A stretch of DNA of 64,000 nt from Symsagittifera roscoffensis (GCF_963678635.1 NC_087066.1:32679301-32743300), one strand, 5' to 3'; counted from the stretch's first letter, positions 22,401 through 32,832 are shown. Translations and numbers: made by a program. The notes: generated by a model from the letters alone, not told the origin.

Positions 22401-22769
22401 GTGGTTTTCACCACAAGAAAACTAGAATCATGTTTACCATCACTGAAGTCAGCATTTTCTAATGACCTCAAGTCAAGAGTGGTTTATAAACTGTCATGTA
22501 GTGGATGCATTTCAACCTATTCTGGACAAACTGCTCGACATTTGATCACTCGAAATGAGGAACATAAGAAAGCAGACTCACCGGTAGGCCTCCACCTTCA
22601 GCAATGCCAACTTGAGGGAAATAGCGCAGATCTTAGCTGGGAAATTATAGATAGGTCAAACAACCAAACAAAATTGCTAAAACTAGAGGCAAGACATATC
22701 AGGAAAGAGAAACCGGGCTTGAACACGCGCGATGAGTTTAGTAGCAGGAAATTAACACTGAAAATTTAG
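22401..22769 (+). pseudogene. PLE GIY-YIG endonuclease domain
   Basis: The reading VVYKLSCSGCISTYSGQTAR, followed by HLITRNEEH, matches the GIY-YIG fold of PLEs: VVYKLxC for GIYxI, YSGQT for YIGQT, then R and the EH pair. A late Glu (LEARHIRKEKPGLNTR) fits the catalytic Glu and the usual IRxxxPxLN end. It is in a different frame from the RT because of an indel between 22340 and 22401. Confidence 0.85.
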
Positions 22770-23266
22770 TCCTGATTTATTTTTGGTTTTTTATTTAAAA
22801 CCTACATGTCTAAATTAAAATTATGACTCAGAAAATTCCAGACAAACTAATTCAAAAATGTTTAATTAATTTTAGTTGTTAAAAGTATTTTAATCTTAAT
22901 AGTATTTTAGAGGTCAACTGTGATTGGCTAATTTTTTATCATGATGTTTTAGAACCAAATTGTACGTGGTTTCTTGTAAATAACATTTGAAAGTTGATGT
23001 TTTATCGTCATTTAGATTAGTTTATTGTAAAAATCCTGACGATGCACATAGTTGCGAAAACGTTCGCAATTTACTTTTTAGCAAAAATTTCTTTATTGAA
23101 AAGTGTTTTTTAAGATTGAATGAAATGAGGGCAGCCGTGGTGGCCCTAAAATGATTATCCTTGGCGCGAGTTCTCTCTTCAGAGCACTTATTTCTCAAGA
23201 ATATCAAAAAAAGAGACGCTTGAGAAGCCTAGGCGTAAATCAATCAGCCATCATAAGCGGCCTCAA

Positions 23267-23749
23267 TTGTCATCGAAGGACACCAAAAGCGAGAAAGTCA
23301 ATCTTCACGCATATCAGAGAAGCGGAACCAACAGAAGAGTTTGTTATTTAGCACGACGCAAAAAAAACTCTCTCTCACCCCACTTCAATAATTTTGAGTC
23401 ACCTCTAACTGGACCAGAGTTGGCTGATTCTTTGAAGACTGTCTCATCTCGTATTCGATCAATCATATACTGCCAATGGACCGAAACCTCAAACATCTAT
23501 CGAGATTTGAAAAACGCTGGACTCCCTGTGGTAGACGTGGTAAAGGATATTGCTTCACGAAAAGGCGACATCAGTGAAGAGTTACAGCAGCTATACAAAC
23601 GATTGCATCAACCCACAGCATTAGAATTAAAAATTTTCTACGTTGTCCTGCGTTACGACGGATACGAACAAAAAATCTGCAAGAAGAAAACAAGACTTTC
23701 TGCACGTCGAAGGAGAAATTTCAAGCTAAAGAATCTTGCGGACCAATAA
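23267..23749 (+). CDS. unrecognised ORF, 160 codons
   Basis: An open plus-strand frame with balanced composition and a very basic C-terminus (KKKTRLSARRRRNFKLK). The overlapping frame starting near 23151 adds a related upstream basic part, and readable basic sequence (RKVRKKLKQSKQK) goes on to about 23880 after the stop. I do not recognise a family. Its place between the PLE and the first LINE of the array allows three readings: an extra LINE ORF, the remnant of another element, or an intronless host fragment. No signal peptide or membrane segment is seen. Confidence 0.4.
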   Translation: MSSKDTKSEKVNLHAYQRSGTNRRVCYLARRKKNSLSPHFNNFESPLTGPELADSLKTVSSRIRSIIYCQWTETSNIYRDLKNAGLPVVDVVKDIASRKGDISEELQQLYKRLHQPTALELKIFYVVLRYDGYEQKICKKKTRLSARRRRNFKLKNLADQ

Positions 23750-23909
23750 TTGTTTCCAATTCCAGAAAATTTTCGTATTTATTTGAACCCGGGACAAGCG
23801 CGAAAAGTCCGAAAGAAATTGAAGCAATCGAAGCAAAAACCGACCAACTTACGACGAATCTTCAAAACTCAAAGACTCAAATCTGTAATAACAGTTTGTT
23901 GAACAAAAT

Positions 23910-24115
23910 CTAGTGACCACTCTTGTAAGTGAGTTAAGGATTTTGTAATACAAATTTGAAAAGGTTTTTTTTGCAGTAATAATATTTTGTGGCTTAAACT
24001 CTAGTGACCGATCTTGTCAGCGAGTTACAGATTTTGAGTTACAGGTTATCTAAAGAGTTTGTGGTAAAATAATCTAGTGACTGCTCTTGTCAGCGAGTTA
24101 CGGATTTTTCCAAAG
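23910..24115 (+). promoter_or_regulatory. 5' UTR monomer repeats of the APE-type LINE
   Basis: Three copies of CTAGTGACCGCTCTTGTCAGCGAGTTACGGATTTT begin at 23910, 24001 and 24074, so the units are 91 and 73 bp apart. They end just before the ORF1 start codon at 24129. Two copies also stand at the head of the derivative units (29432 and about 29501; 32843 and about 32912). Tandem 5' monomers acting as internal promoters are known in some LINEs, and a promoter role here is inference. Confidence 0.6.
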
Positions 24116-24128
24116 TAAGTGTTCAGCC

Positions 24129-24323
24129 ATGTCTCAGAAAACAAGGCTAAAATCTGCAACAGATGCAGCAAAAGAGGGCCAAAAGTTTTGTAAAACCTGT
24201 ATGTTTGAAATATCTGCCGATGAGGTTGATTTTCACTGCTTCAGTTGTGGAGTCAATTTTCATTTGACAAAAGGCTGTACGGCACTAAATGATGCAGCGC
24301 TCCTAGGCGTAAAAGAGCTGTGA
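24129..24323 (+). pseudogene. LINE ORF1, PHD-like zinc finger
   Basis: Starts MSQKTRLKSATDAAKEG; the same ATG is used in the derivative copies. Cysteines FCKTC, HCFSC, an His (NFH) and a later Cys give a PHD/treble-clef-like pattern, as found in ORF1 of several CR1/L2-type LINEs. A TGA at 24321 ends the frame where the sister copies have a Gly codon (GAGTTGGGA against GAGCTGTGA), so the stop is a point mutation. Confidence 0.8.
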
Positions 24324-25008
24324 AATAATGCACTTCTTCTGTGCAATGACTATGTGGCGCGAAAAGAGCGAGATCGGATCATAGAATCAGCTGCAAAAAT
24401 TCAACAACCCAAAGATGATAAACAACTGAAATCTCTTCAAACAGAGGTGGCAGAAACCAAAAAAGCAATATCCGAGTTAAAAGAATCCTTCGTAAAGCAA
24501 CCAATTCCAAAAACAAACTCATATAGAAGCAGAACATCCAACACCAAAGAAAACCGTGGAAGCCGAAATCCCCGAAAGCATACGAGTAAGAGGTGTGCCT
24601 GAAAACACTTCAAAACTTGCCCGTGAGCGAAATGAGCATGATATGAAAGCGATATCCGATATGTGGAGGTTTTTATCAATCGAATGTGAGATCACTGAAA
24701 TAAAACGTATCGGACCCTATCAAGAGGTAAGAGCAAGGACAATAGTTTTCACAGTTGCAAATAAACTCCACAGACGACCGATTCTCCTGTCCATCAGCAA
24801 GCTTAAGGAGTACGACAAATTAGTATTTGTAAGTAAAGTAATCTACGCTGAAGAAGCAAAACGAGAACGTCTGATACTTAAGAAACGCCGAGAAATGATT
24901 GAAGCTGTAATATTACGGAAAGAACTCAAAATTCGCGACTTAAAATTGTATAAGAAAGACGGGAATGACTGGGTAGTAGTCAAAAACGACGAGGAATCGT
25001 CGTCATGA
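24324..25008 (+). pseudogene. LINE ORF1 coiled coil and C-terminal RNA-binding-like part
   Basis: After the stop, the frame continues with a coiled coil (KQLKSLQTEVAETKKAISEL, about 24426-24485). A frameshift near 24560-24600 follows, and the second frame reads IRVRGVPENTSKLARERNEH through IKRIGPYQEVRARTIVF to ISKLKEYDKLVFVSKVIYAEE, the RRM-like pattern of LINE ORF1 proteins. The end is basic and acidic by turns (RLILKKRREMIEAV), consistent with nucleic acid binding and multimerisation. Confidence 0.75.
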
Positions 25009-25047
25009 CTCGCCGCAAACCTTCTTGAAAACAGTGCTCACCTACTT

Positions 25048-25731
25048 TTGTACAATGTAAGGAGTCTTGTAGACTTTGTTAAACGCATGGACTTTTCAAA
25101 TGTCATAACAAATTGCAATCACTACAAAATTATCAATTTGACGGAAACCTGGTTAGTACCAGAAATACCCGATAATGCTCTCTTTCTCAATAACTTGGTC
25201 ATACATCGAAATGATCGTAATACGGTTAATGGCCAAACAAAGCATAGTGGGGTGCTTACTGCAGTACACAATAGTATTCAACACCGGCGATTAATTATTG
25301 ATTCAAGCCTTACTGATACAGTACTTGTTCAGCTTGAATTTAATGACTACAGATGCCTCTTATGCTGTATCTACAGTGCCCTTAAAAACAGTCTATACAG
25401 GCATTCGACCATTCTTCTACAGGAGCTTCTTGAATGCTTAGACGAACAAAGTAGGAATCACGTCACCAACCTTACAATGCTTGTAGGGGACATCAATTTT
25501 GATAACACAAACTGGCATCATATGGAGTCCTCAAATTTGGACAAAGCTCTGGTACTAGAGGAGTTGTTTGAACACAATTACCAGCAATTGATCACAGGTG
25601 CCAAAAAGCAACTTGATGTCATTCTAGTCAACAATAGAGAACCAATACTAAACGTAAGTGTAGATAATTACGTTAACAAACTATTTAAATCCGATCAGCC
25701 ATTCCAGCTCAAACTAAGTTTAAATGATTAG
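25048..25731 (+). pseudogene. LINE ORF2, APE-type endonuclease domain
   Basis: A 227-codon stretch with the order expected for an APE endonuclease: LYNVRSLVDFVKRM, IINLTETWL (catalytic Glu), a HRNDRN segment, SGVLTAVHN, LVGDINFDNTNW (the GDFN motif, here GDIN) and ITGAKKQLDVILVNN (SxLDLVLT motif). The fold-defining residues are largely there. The frame ends at 25731, just before the linker to the RT. Confidence 0.85.
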
Positions 25732-26339
25732 TTCAAAGTGACAAAAACCTTGCCTGAAAAAGAAACTTTTAGCATATTTTCGTTCGAAAAAGCAAACTGG
25801 AATGAAATCGGATTATACTTTGTGCAAAATTTTTTTCCTGCCTTACTGCTTCAGCAATGTCGACGTTGTAGTTGATTTATGGTATGATTGGCTACATAAA
25901 ATATTGGAAAAACAGATACTCAAAAAGACAAAACACCGAATGAGTTAACCTCCTTGGGTCAGCAATGAAACATCAAATGCAATAAAAACACAATGAGAAA
26001 ATGGATGAATAAAAAGCCGTCCTCGAATAACTACCTAAAGCTGGCAACACTTGAATCAAGAGTAGGTGAACTTTTAAACGAAGATCAAAAAAAAATGAAC
26101 ACTTAGTTTTCGAAAATGGAACATTTTCACAAATATAAAAGTATTTAAAGAGCATTCAAAAATCGTCTCAACTTCCCTCAGAAATGTACTTAAATGATCA
26201 GATTGCTGTCACCGATAAAGAAAAAGCCCAACTCTTTAATGAGTTCTTTTAATCAGTCTTTATTAATTCGGATTATCAAAGAGCCTCCGATAACTCCAAA
26301 CCTTCAAAAGTAGATAAACTCCACTTTACAAGAGAGGAA
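25732..26339 (+). pseudogene. LINE ORF2 linker between endonuclease and RT
   Basis: Coding traces in several frames: FSIFSFEKANWNEIG (about 25768-25812), then KNTMRKWMNKKPSS and LATLESRVGELLNEDQKK. These match the usual linker (a KANW-like string, then a KxxxRxW-like segment and a coiled region). Stops and indels make it non-functional. Confidence 0.7.
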
Positions 26340-27389
26340 GTGCAAACTACACTTGGGAACTTGTGTATTGGGAAATCAAAAGGTCCTGACGGTCTAGGAA
26401 ATCTACCTCTTAAAAGTTTGGCTAAATACTTGGCTCCTTCACTAACAATCGTCTTCAATATAATTGGTAAAAAACATGTCTATCCTTCCTTATGGAAATT
26501 GAGTATCCTTATACCAATATTTAAAGACGGAGACAAAGAAGACATTTCAAATTTTCGTCTCATTGAGCTCTTGGCGTGCCTCTCAAAAATTCTGGAAACA
26601 TTAATTTTCGAAAAACTATATGTAGCCATTGGACTTAATATCTGCAAAGAACAACATGGATTCACCAAATGTAAATCCACAATGACTCAATTGATCTTAT
26701 ATCTCAGTGAAATATTTGAACACTTCGAATCTCCAACACTGACTGCTCTATACCTCGACTTCGAAAAGGCGTTCGACAAGGACAGTCATGAAAAATTAAT
26801 AGAAAAATTGCAAAATAATGGCATCACTGGAGGAGCTTTGGAGCTGCTTGAAAGCTACCTGAAAGTTGAAAAACACCGAGCAAAAGTTGAAAACTCGATC
26901 TGTTCAGAAGTCGATGTCAAAAATGGAGTTCCACAAGGCTCAGTACTGGGTCCTCTGTTCTTCATAATCTTCATAAATGATCTCTCAGAGTGTATCTTGT
27001 CAAGTTGTTTCGGATACGCGGATGATTATAAAAATATTGCTACCAACACGATCACTCTACAAATTGACGCGACCAGAATATGGAAATGGTCTAGCCAGAA
27101 TTTGATGACATTAAACATCCGCAAAAATAAAACGCTAAACGTAAAAGGAAAGGGAAGTATTTCAATGAATGGAAAGACACTTGAACAAACACAGAAGGAA
27201 AAAGATCTTGAAATAATTGTATCGAACGACTTGACATGGACTGAAAACGCCGAAAAAAGTTGTGAGAAAGCAACCAAAGTATTTTTCACTATAAAACGAA
27301 ACATCGCTAATGGTACAAGTTGGATTGCAAAAAAGAATCTTTACCGGAGCTACATTGTCCCAATCACTTCATACGGTGCAATTCTTTAG
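26340..27389 (+). pseudogene. LINE ORF2, reverse transcriptase domain
   Basis: A 349-codon open stretch covering RT motifs 0-7: SKGPDGLGNLPLKSLA, LIPIFKDGDKEDISNFR, LYLDFEKAFDKDSHEKLIEK (motif A, Asp present), VPQGSVLGPLFFIIFINDL (motif B) and CFGYADDYKNIA (motif C, YADD with both Asp), then the thumb with WTENAEKSCEKATKVFF. The catalytic triad looks intact. The frame stops at 27389, where the following C-terminal part is out of frame. Confidence 0.92.
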
Positions 27390-27516
27390 AAACCAAATAA
27401 ATCAGAATTGAGAATGATAAAAAAACCTTCAGGAAAAAGCTTCGAAGTGGACCCTTGGTACCGATAGTCTAGACTATAAAGATAGATTAAAACGACTTTC
27501 GATTCAACCACTACCC

Positions 27517-27891
27517 TTGTATCACAAAATGCACGTTTTTTTGACATTTGTTGACATAGTGAAAGGCAGGTATAATATTGAGTGGGAATCTTTTGTTCAA
27601 GTACAATACAAATCAGAAGAAAACACGAGAGCACAGGAATTGAAGTTCTATAAAACACGAATTCTGTTGAAGAAGAAACAAGCAAGTGACTTTTGGACAA
27701 GAGGTATATTCTTAGCAGACACAGTTGCACAAAAGATAGGGATTATTCGTGACAAACTGGAAAATCCAAAAAATAAAATTGCGGAAGTTTACAAAAACTA
27801 TTTTGTCAATAAATATAATCTGGAAAACATATGCTCCTGGAGACTGACATGTAATTGTCAGAACTGCAGAAATCAACACAAACTCAATTGA
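27517..27891 (+). pseudogene. LINE ORF2 C-terminal domain
   Basis: Reads LYHKMHVFLTFVDIVKGRY, through DFWTRGIFLADTV, and ends CSWRLTCNCQNCR. It sits after a YKDRLKRLSIQPLP string (about 27477-27518). This is the usual thumb-to-tail region of CR1/Jockey-type ORF2, with a terminal cysteine cluster. A frame change and stop separate it from the RT. Confidence 0.75.
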
Positions 27892-28034
27892 ACTTTGGAA
27901 AACTGGAACTCGGGAATATATCCACTGGGTGATACCCTAAATTCGGTTTTATTAAGATTATTATTTTTATTATTATCAAAATGTATCATCAACTATTCAT
28001 GAATTGAATTATTTCAACAAATTTTTGTCATTGA

Positions 28035-29421
28035 AATTTTTCATATTATTGTTATTATGATTATTATGAAGGATTTACAAATAAAAATTATTTGGAGAGA
28101 TTGCTCCCTGAAACACAACAAAAAAAAATCAGCGGCACTGTGAAAAAGAATCTCGACTAATTTACTCAATTTATGCATGGAACATTTTCTTTTCTCTTTT
28201 CTCTATTTTCTTGTTCAAAGGTAATCAGAAGGTAAAAAGTATCATAGTAACCGAGATTACAGTCAGGAGTCCCTTCATCACGTATTCCAGTCAAAATCCT
28301 TGGAATTTTCTAGATATGGAAGTGAAAATGATAAAAGAAGATGACAAGTGTTGATGTCCTTACAATTAAAATCGATACGGGTACGTTTCATCAATAAAAA
28401 CACGCAACTCGACCCGAGAAAATATAATATACAAGTGTTACAAAAGAAATTCGTCGAAAGATTTTTCGTCATTTATTGTTCCGAGTACGCAAGCGGTGTT
28501 CGCAATCTGTATTGCCAGCGAGATTCTCTGTTTTAAAAAGCTGCCTGCTCTGGGTTCCTCAGTGCATATGCTTAGGTTCATACAAAGATTGCTCATAAAA
28601 AATTCTGTGCTGGGGCTGGCCGCGCCCTGAATCTCAAAAGCTAGCGGTTGGAAAAGATACCCATCATCTACTAGATCTTTATACTTGTCATTTTTTCGCT
28701 CTTTCGCTTCAGCCGCAGCCGTACCAGGGTTACAAGCAGACCCGGCATTAATCCTACAAGGAGCTAAGGAGTCTACTACCGTTACATACTACAAGAGCTG
28801 CTTATCAACAGCCCATGGAACGAGCGTCAAACCGTCTGGTCGCTTCTGATCGGTCCTGTTGAGGTGTCGTGGTTCTAAGACAGACGTCATGTGAGTAGAA
28901 GATAAACTCTGCTTTAAAAGAGCATTCAGGTTTGAATGCTTAGAGAATCTCCTTGCATTTTCGAGGCAAGAAACGCCATGACAACTATTTTCGGTAACGT
29001 CTTTTTCGCACACGCATTTATGCCGTTCGCATATTTTTGAGCCTAATCGAAGTCTTATCGCAGTTCTGAGTTGTTGGTTTGACAATTTTAACCTTAAATT
29101 TTTCACGGGATGACGTTCACCCAATGAAGGCCAAATCTATCTTGAAACGCGTTAAATCTTTGGACATCCGTTGGTTCGAGTCGTAAAATCAAATCTGCAA
29201 TCTTGCTGTCAAAAATTGGCTCTGTCCATTTTTTTTGGATTTCAATTTCCGGAGCCATTTCAATTTTTCCAAGTTCAAACCATCGTTTAAGCGCGTCATC
29301 ATAGCTTTCATCCACATGCTCCAAGTTAAAGATTTCACTCAAGGCATTTTTTTGCTTCTACTGCTGAGGCTAAGAAAGCGGGTAAAGCGAGTAGACGAGC
29401 AGAAGATACGCCCAAGCCACC
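28035..29421 (-). mobile_element. RLE-type LINE, 3' part, antisense (array unit 1)
   Basis: On the minus strand the sequence encodes the C-terminal part of a non-LTR element of the R2/R4-like group: FNLEHVDESYDDALKRWFEL, then LKLSNQQLRTAIxLRLGSKI, a cysteine/histidine cluster (HKCVCEKDVTENSCHGVSC), KHSNLNALLKQ, and RTDQKRPDGLTLVPW (PD of the restriction-like endonuclease). A shared TAG stop follows, then VTVVDSLAP, AEAKERKNDKYKDLVDDGY and FQPLAFEIQGAA. The element is cut off upstream at a GGLGV-coding sequence (about 29421), exactly where the next array unit begins. Confidence 0.8.
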
Positions 29422-29557
29422 ATAGTAACTCTAGTGACCGCTCTTGTCAGCGAGTTACAGATTTTGAGTAACAGGTTATCTAAAGAGTTTGTGGTAAAAA
29501 ATCCAGTGACCGCTCTTCTCAGCGAGTTACGGATTTTTCCAAAGTAAGTGTTCAGCC

Positions 29558-29797
29558 ATGTCTCATAAAACAAGGCTAAAATCTGCAACAGATGCAGCAA
29601 AAGAGGGCCAAAAGTTTTGGAAAATCTGTAAGTTTGAAAGATCTGCCGATGAGGTTGGTTTTCACTGCTTCAGTTGTGGAGTCAATTTTCATTTAACAAA
29701 AGGCTGTACGGCACCAAATGATGCAGCACTCCTAGGCGTAAAAGAGTTGGGAAATAATGCACTTCTTCTGTACAATGACTGTGTGATCGGATCATAG
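29558..29797 (+). pseudogene. ORF1 zinc-finger remnant of the deletion derivative (unit 2)
   Basis: Starts MSHKTRLKSATDAAKEG. The first Cys pair seen in unit 1 (FCKTC) is FWKIC here, so one zinc ligand is lost. A 16-bp deletion after the TGTG at about 29780 shifts the frame and gives the short end CVIGS. Unit 3 has the same changes, so they predate the duplication. Confidence 0.8.
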
Positions 29798-29879
29798 AAT
29801 CAGCTGCAAGAATTCAACAACCCAAAGATGATAAACAACTGAAATCTCTTCAAACAGAGGTATCAGAAATCATAATTGG

Positions 29880-30801
29880 TAATAAACATGTCTACCCTTC
29901 CTTATGGAAATTGAGTATCCTTATACCAATATTTAAAGACGGAGACAAAGAAGACATTTCAAATTAACGTCTCATTGCGCTCTTGGCGTGCCTCCCAAAA
30001 GTTCTGGAAACACTAATTTTCGAAAAACTATTTGTAGCCATTGGACTTAATATCTGCAAAGAACAACATGCATTCACCAAATATAAATCCACAATCACTC
30101 AAATGATCTTAAATCTCACTAAAATATTTGACCACTTCGAATCTCCAACACTGACTGCTCTATACCTCGACTTCGAAAAGGCGTTCGACAAGGACAGTCA
30201 TGAAAAATTAATAGAAAAATTGCAAAATAATGGCATCACTGGAGGAGCTTTGGAGCTGCTTGAAAGCTACCTGAAAGTTGAAAAACACCGAGCAAAAGTT
30301 GAAAGCTCGATCTGTTCAGAACTCGATGTCAAAAATGGAGTTCCACAAGGCTCAGTACTGGGTCCTCTGTTCTTCATAATCTTTATAAATGATCTCTCAG
30401 AGTGTATCTTGTCAAGTTGTTTCGGATACGCGGATGATTATAAAAATATTGCTACCAACACGATCACTCTACAAATTGACGCGACCAGAATATGGAAATG
30501 GTTTAGCCAGAATTTGATGACATTAAACATCCGCAAAAATAAAACGCTAAACGTAAAAGGAAAGGGAAGTATTTCAATGAATGGAAAGACACTTGAACAA
30601 ACACAGAAGGAAAAAGATCTTGAAATAATTGTATCGAACGACTTGACATGGACTGAAAACGCCGAAAAAAGTTGTGAGAAAGCAACCAAAGTATTTTTCA
30701 CTATAAAACGAAACATCGCTAATGGTACAAGTTGGATTGCAAAAAAGAATCTTTACCGGAGCTACATTGTCCCAATCATTTCATACGGTGCAATTCTTTA
30801 G
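29880..30801 (+). pseudogene. RT of the LINE deletion derivative (unit 2)
   Basis: After the internal deletion junction near 29870-29880 the sequence re-enters RT at LSILIPIFKDGDKED. A TAA at about 29966 breaks it, then 29983-30801 stays open through FEKAFDKDSHEK, VPQGSVLGP and GYADDYKNIA. The palm is intact, but the endonuclease and the N-terminal fingers are gone, so the copy can only have moved or spread by duplication or in trans. Confidence 0.9.
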
Positions 30802-30928
30802 AAACCAAATAAACCAGAATTGAGAATGATAAAAAAACCTTCAGGAAAAAGCTTCGAAGTGGACCCTTGGTACCGATAGTCTAGACTATAAAGATAGATT
30901 AAAACGACTTTCGATTCAACCACTACCC

Positions 30929-31303
30929 TTGTATCACAAAATGCACGTTTTTTTGACATTTGTTGACATAGTGAAAGGCAGGTATAATATTGAGTGGGAA
31001 TCTTTTGTTCAAGTACAATACAAATCAGAAGAAAACACGAGAGCACAGGAATTGAAGTTCTATAAAACACGAATTCTGTTGAAGAAGAAACAAGAAAGTG
31101 ACTTTTGGACAAGAGGTATATTCTTAGCAGACACAGTTGCACAAAAGATAGGGATTATTCGTGACAAACTGGAAAATCCAAAAAATAAAATTGCGGAAGT
31201 TTACAAAAACTATTTTGTCAATAAATATAATCTGGAAAACATATGCTCCTGGAGACTGACATGTAATTGTCAGAACTGCAGAAATCAACACAAACTCAAT
31301 TGA
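30929..31303 (+). pseudogene. ORF2 C-terminal domain (unit 2)
   Basis: The same reading as in unit 1 with one visible replacement (KKKQES for KKKQAS). It ends in the CNCQNCR cluster. The 3' ATT-rich tail follows at about 31360-31390. Confidence 0.75.
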
Positions 31304-31445
31304 ACTTTGGAAAACTGGAACTCGGGAATATCTCCACTGGGTGATACCCTAAATTCGGTTTTATTAAGATTATGATTTTTATTATTATCAAAATGTATCA
31401 TCAACTATTCATGAATTGAATTATTTCAACAAATTTTTGTCATTG

Positions 31446-32832
31446 AAATTTTTCATATTATTGTTATTATGATTATTATGAAGGATTTACAAATCAAAAT
31501 TATTTGGAGAGATTGCTCCCTGAAACACAACAAAAAAAATCAGCGGCACTGTGAAAAAGAATCTTGACTAATTTACTCAATTTATGCATGGAACATTTTC
31601 TTTTCTCTTTTCTCTATTTTCTTGTTCAAAGGTAATCAGAAGGTAAAAAGTATCATAGTAACCGAGATTACAGTCAGGAGTCCCTTCATCACGTATTCCA
31701 GTCAAAATCCTTGGAATTTTCTAGATATGGAAGTGAAAATGATAAAAGAAGATGACAAGTGTTGATGTCCTTACAATTAAAATCGATAAGGGTACGTTTC
31801 ATCAATAAAAACACGCAACTCGACCCGAGAAAATATAATATACAAGTGTTACAAAAGAAATTCGTCGAAAGATTTTTCGTCATTTATTGTTCCGAGTACG
31901 CAAGCGGTGTTCGCAATCTGTATTGCCAGCGAGATTCTCTGTTTTAAAAAGCTGCGTGCTCTGGGTTCCTCAGTGCATATGCTTAGGTTCATACAAAGAT
32001 TGCTCATAAAAAATTCTGTGCTAGGGCTGGCCGCGCCCTGAATCTCAAAAGCTAGCGGTTGGAAAAGATACCCATCATCTACTAGATCTTTATACTTGTC
32101 ATTTTTTCGCTCTTTCGCTTCAGCCGCAGCCGTACCAGGGTTACAAGCAGACCCGGCATTAATCCTACAAGGAGCTAAGGAGTCTACTACCGTTACATAC
32201 TACAAGAGCTGCTTATCAACAGCCCATGGAACGAGCGTCAAACCGTCTGGTCGCTTCTGATCGGTCCTGTTGAGGTGTCGTGGTTCTAAGACAGACGTAA
32301 TGTGAGTAGAAGATAAACTCTGCTTTAAAAGAGCATTCAGGTTTGAATGCCTAGAGAATCTCCTTGCATTTTCGAGGCAAGAAACGCCATGACAACTATT
32401 TTCGGTAACGTCTTTTTCGCACATCCATTTATGCCGTTCGCATATTTTTGAGCCTAACCGAAGTCCTATCGCAGTTCTGAGTTGTTGGTTTGACAATTTT
32501 AACCTTAAATTTTTCACGGGATGACGTTCACCCAATGGGAGCCAAATCTATCTTGGAACGCGTTAAATCTTTGGACATCCGTTGGTTCGAGTCGTAAAAT
32601 CAAATCTGCAATCTTGCTGTCAAAAATTGGCTCTGTCCATTTTTTTTGGATTTCAATTTCCGGAGCCATTTCAATTTTTCCAAGTTCAAACCATCGTTTA
32701 AGCGCGTCATCATAGCTTTCATCCACATGCTCCAAGTTAAAGATTTCACTCAAGGCATTTTTTTGCTTCTACTGCTGAGGCTAAGAAAGCGGATAAAGCG
32801 AGTAGACGAGCAGAAGATACGCCCAAGCCACC
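31446..32832 (-). mobile_element. RLE-type LINE, 3' part, antisense (unit 2)
   Basis: Nearly identical to the unit 1 piece, including the TAG stop in place of the conserved Trp before VTVVD and the same 5' cut at GGLGV. The Cys cluster here reads HKWMC instead of HKCVC, so one Cys is replaced by Trp. Confidence 0.8.

Larger units (their letters stand above)
19840..23060 (+). mobile_element. Penelope-like retroelement (PLE), interrupted
   Basis: A plus-strand element coding for the PLE pattern: N-terminal region, Penelope-type RT, then a C-terminal GIY-YIG endonuclease. An upstream basic, lysine/arginine-rich open stretch (about 19862-20120, e.g. RRKAKARREKKLK) may be its 5' coding part. The coding region is broken by a G13 run at 20638-20650, frameshifts near 20800, 20900 and 21150, a stop at 21657 and a break between 22340 and 22401. 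The ends and any pseudo-LTRs could not be defined by eye. Unusually, a PHD finger interrupts the RT domain. Confidence 0.9.
23905..27980 (+). mobile_element. near full-length APE-type LINE (array unit 1)
   Basis: A non-LTR retrotransposon of the Jockey/CR1 superclade type: 5' monomers, ORF1 with a PHD-like finger, APE endonuclease, RT with YADD, a C-terminal cysteine segment, and a 3' end running into ATT-rich simple sequence (about 27950-27977). ORF1 carries a stop and a frameshift, and the ORF2 linker is broken, so it is not autonomous now. It heads a tandem array of related pieces reaching 36.3 kb. Confidence 0.9.
29422..32832. repeat. array unit 2 (3,411 bp composite: LINE deletion derivative plus antisense RLE-LINE piece)
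   Basis: Head ATAGTAACTCTAGTGACC at about 29422; the same head restarts at about 32833, an exact 3,411-bp offset that also holds for internal landmarks (29983/33394, 30929/34340, 28278/31689). The unit joins a plus-strand LINE lacking about 2.0 kb to the minus-strand RLE-LINE tail. Differences between copies are few, so the duplication is recent. Confidence 0.92.

Noticed and set aside
23034-23062. Hammerhead ribozyme-like core downstream of the PLE (CTGACGA ... GAAA)
   Set aside because: PLEs often carry hammerheads and the core strings are there. But helix II would be only three base pairs with an unpaired T next to it, and I could not pair helices I and III convincingly. A covariance-model search would decide.
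27026-27304. 92-codon minus-strand frame opposite the LINE RT, repeated in units 2 and 3
   Set aside because: Its conservation is explained by the duplicated RT on the other strand. The phenylalanine/serine-rich composition is typical of an antisense shadow.
27386-27730. 114-codon minus-strand frame opposite the LINE C-terminal domain, present in three units
   Set aside because: Mirror of the coding strand; no independent start context or family.
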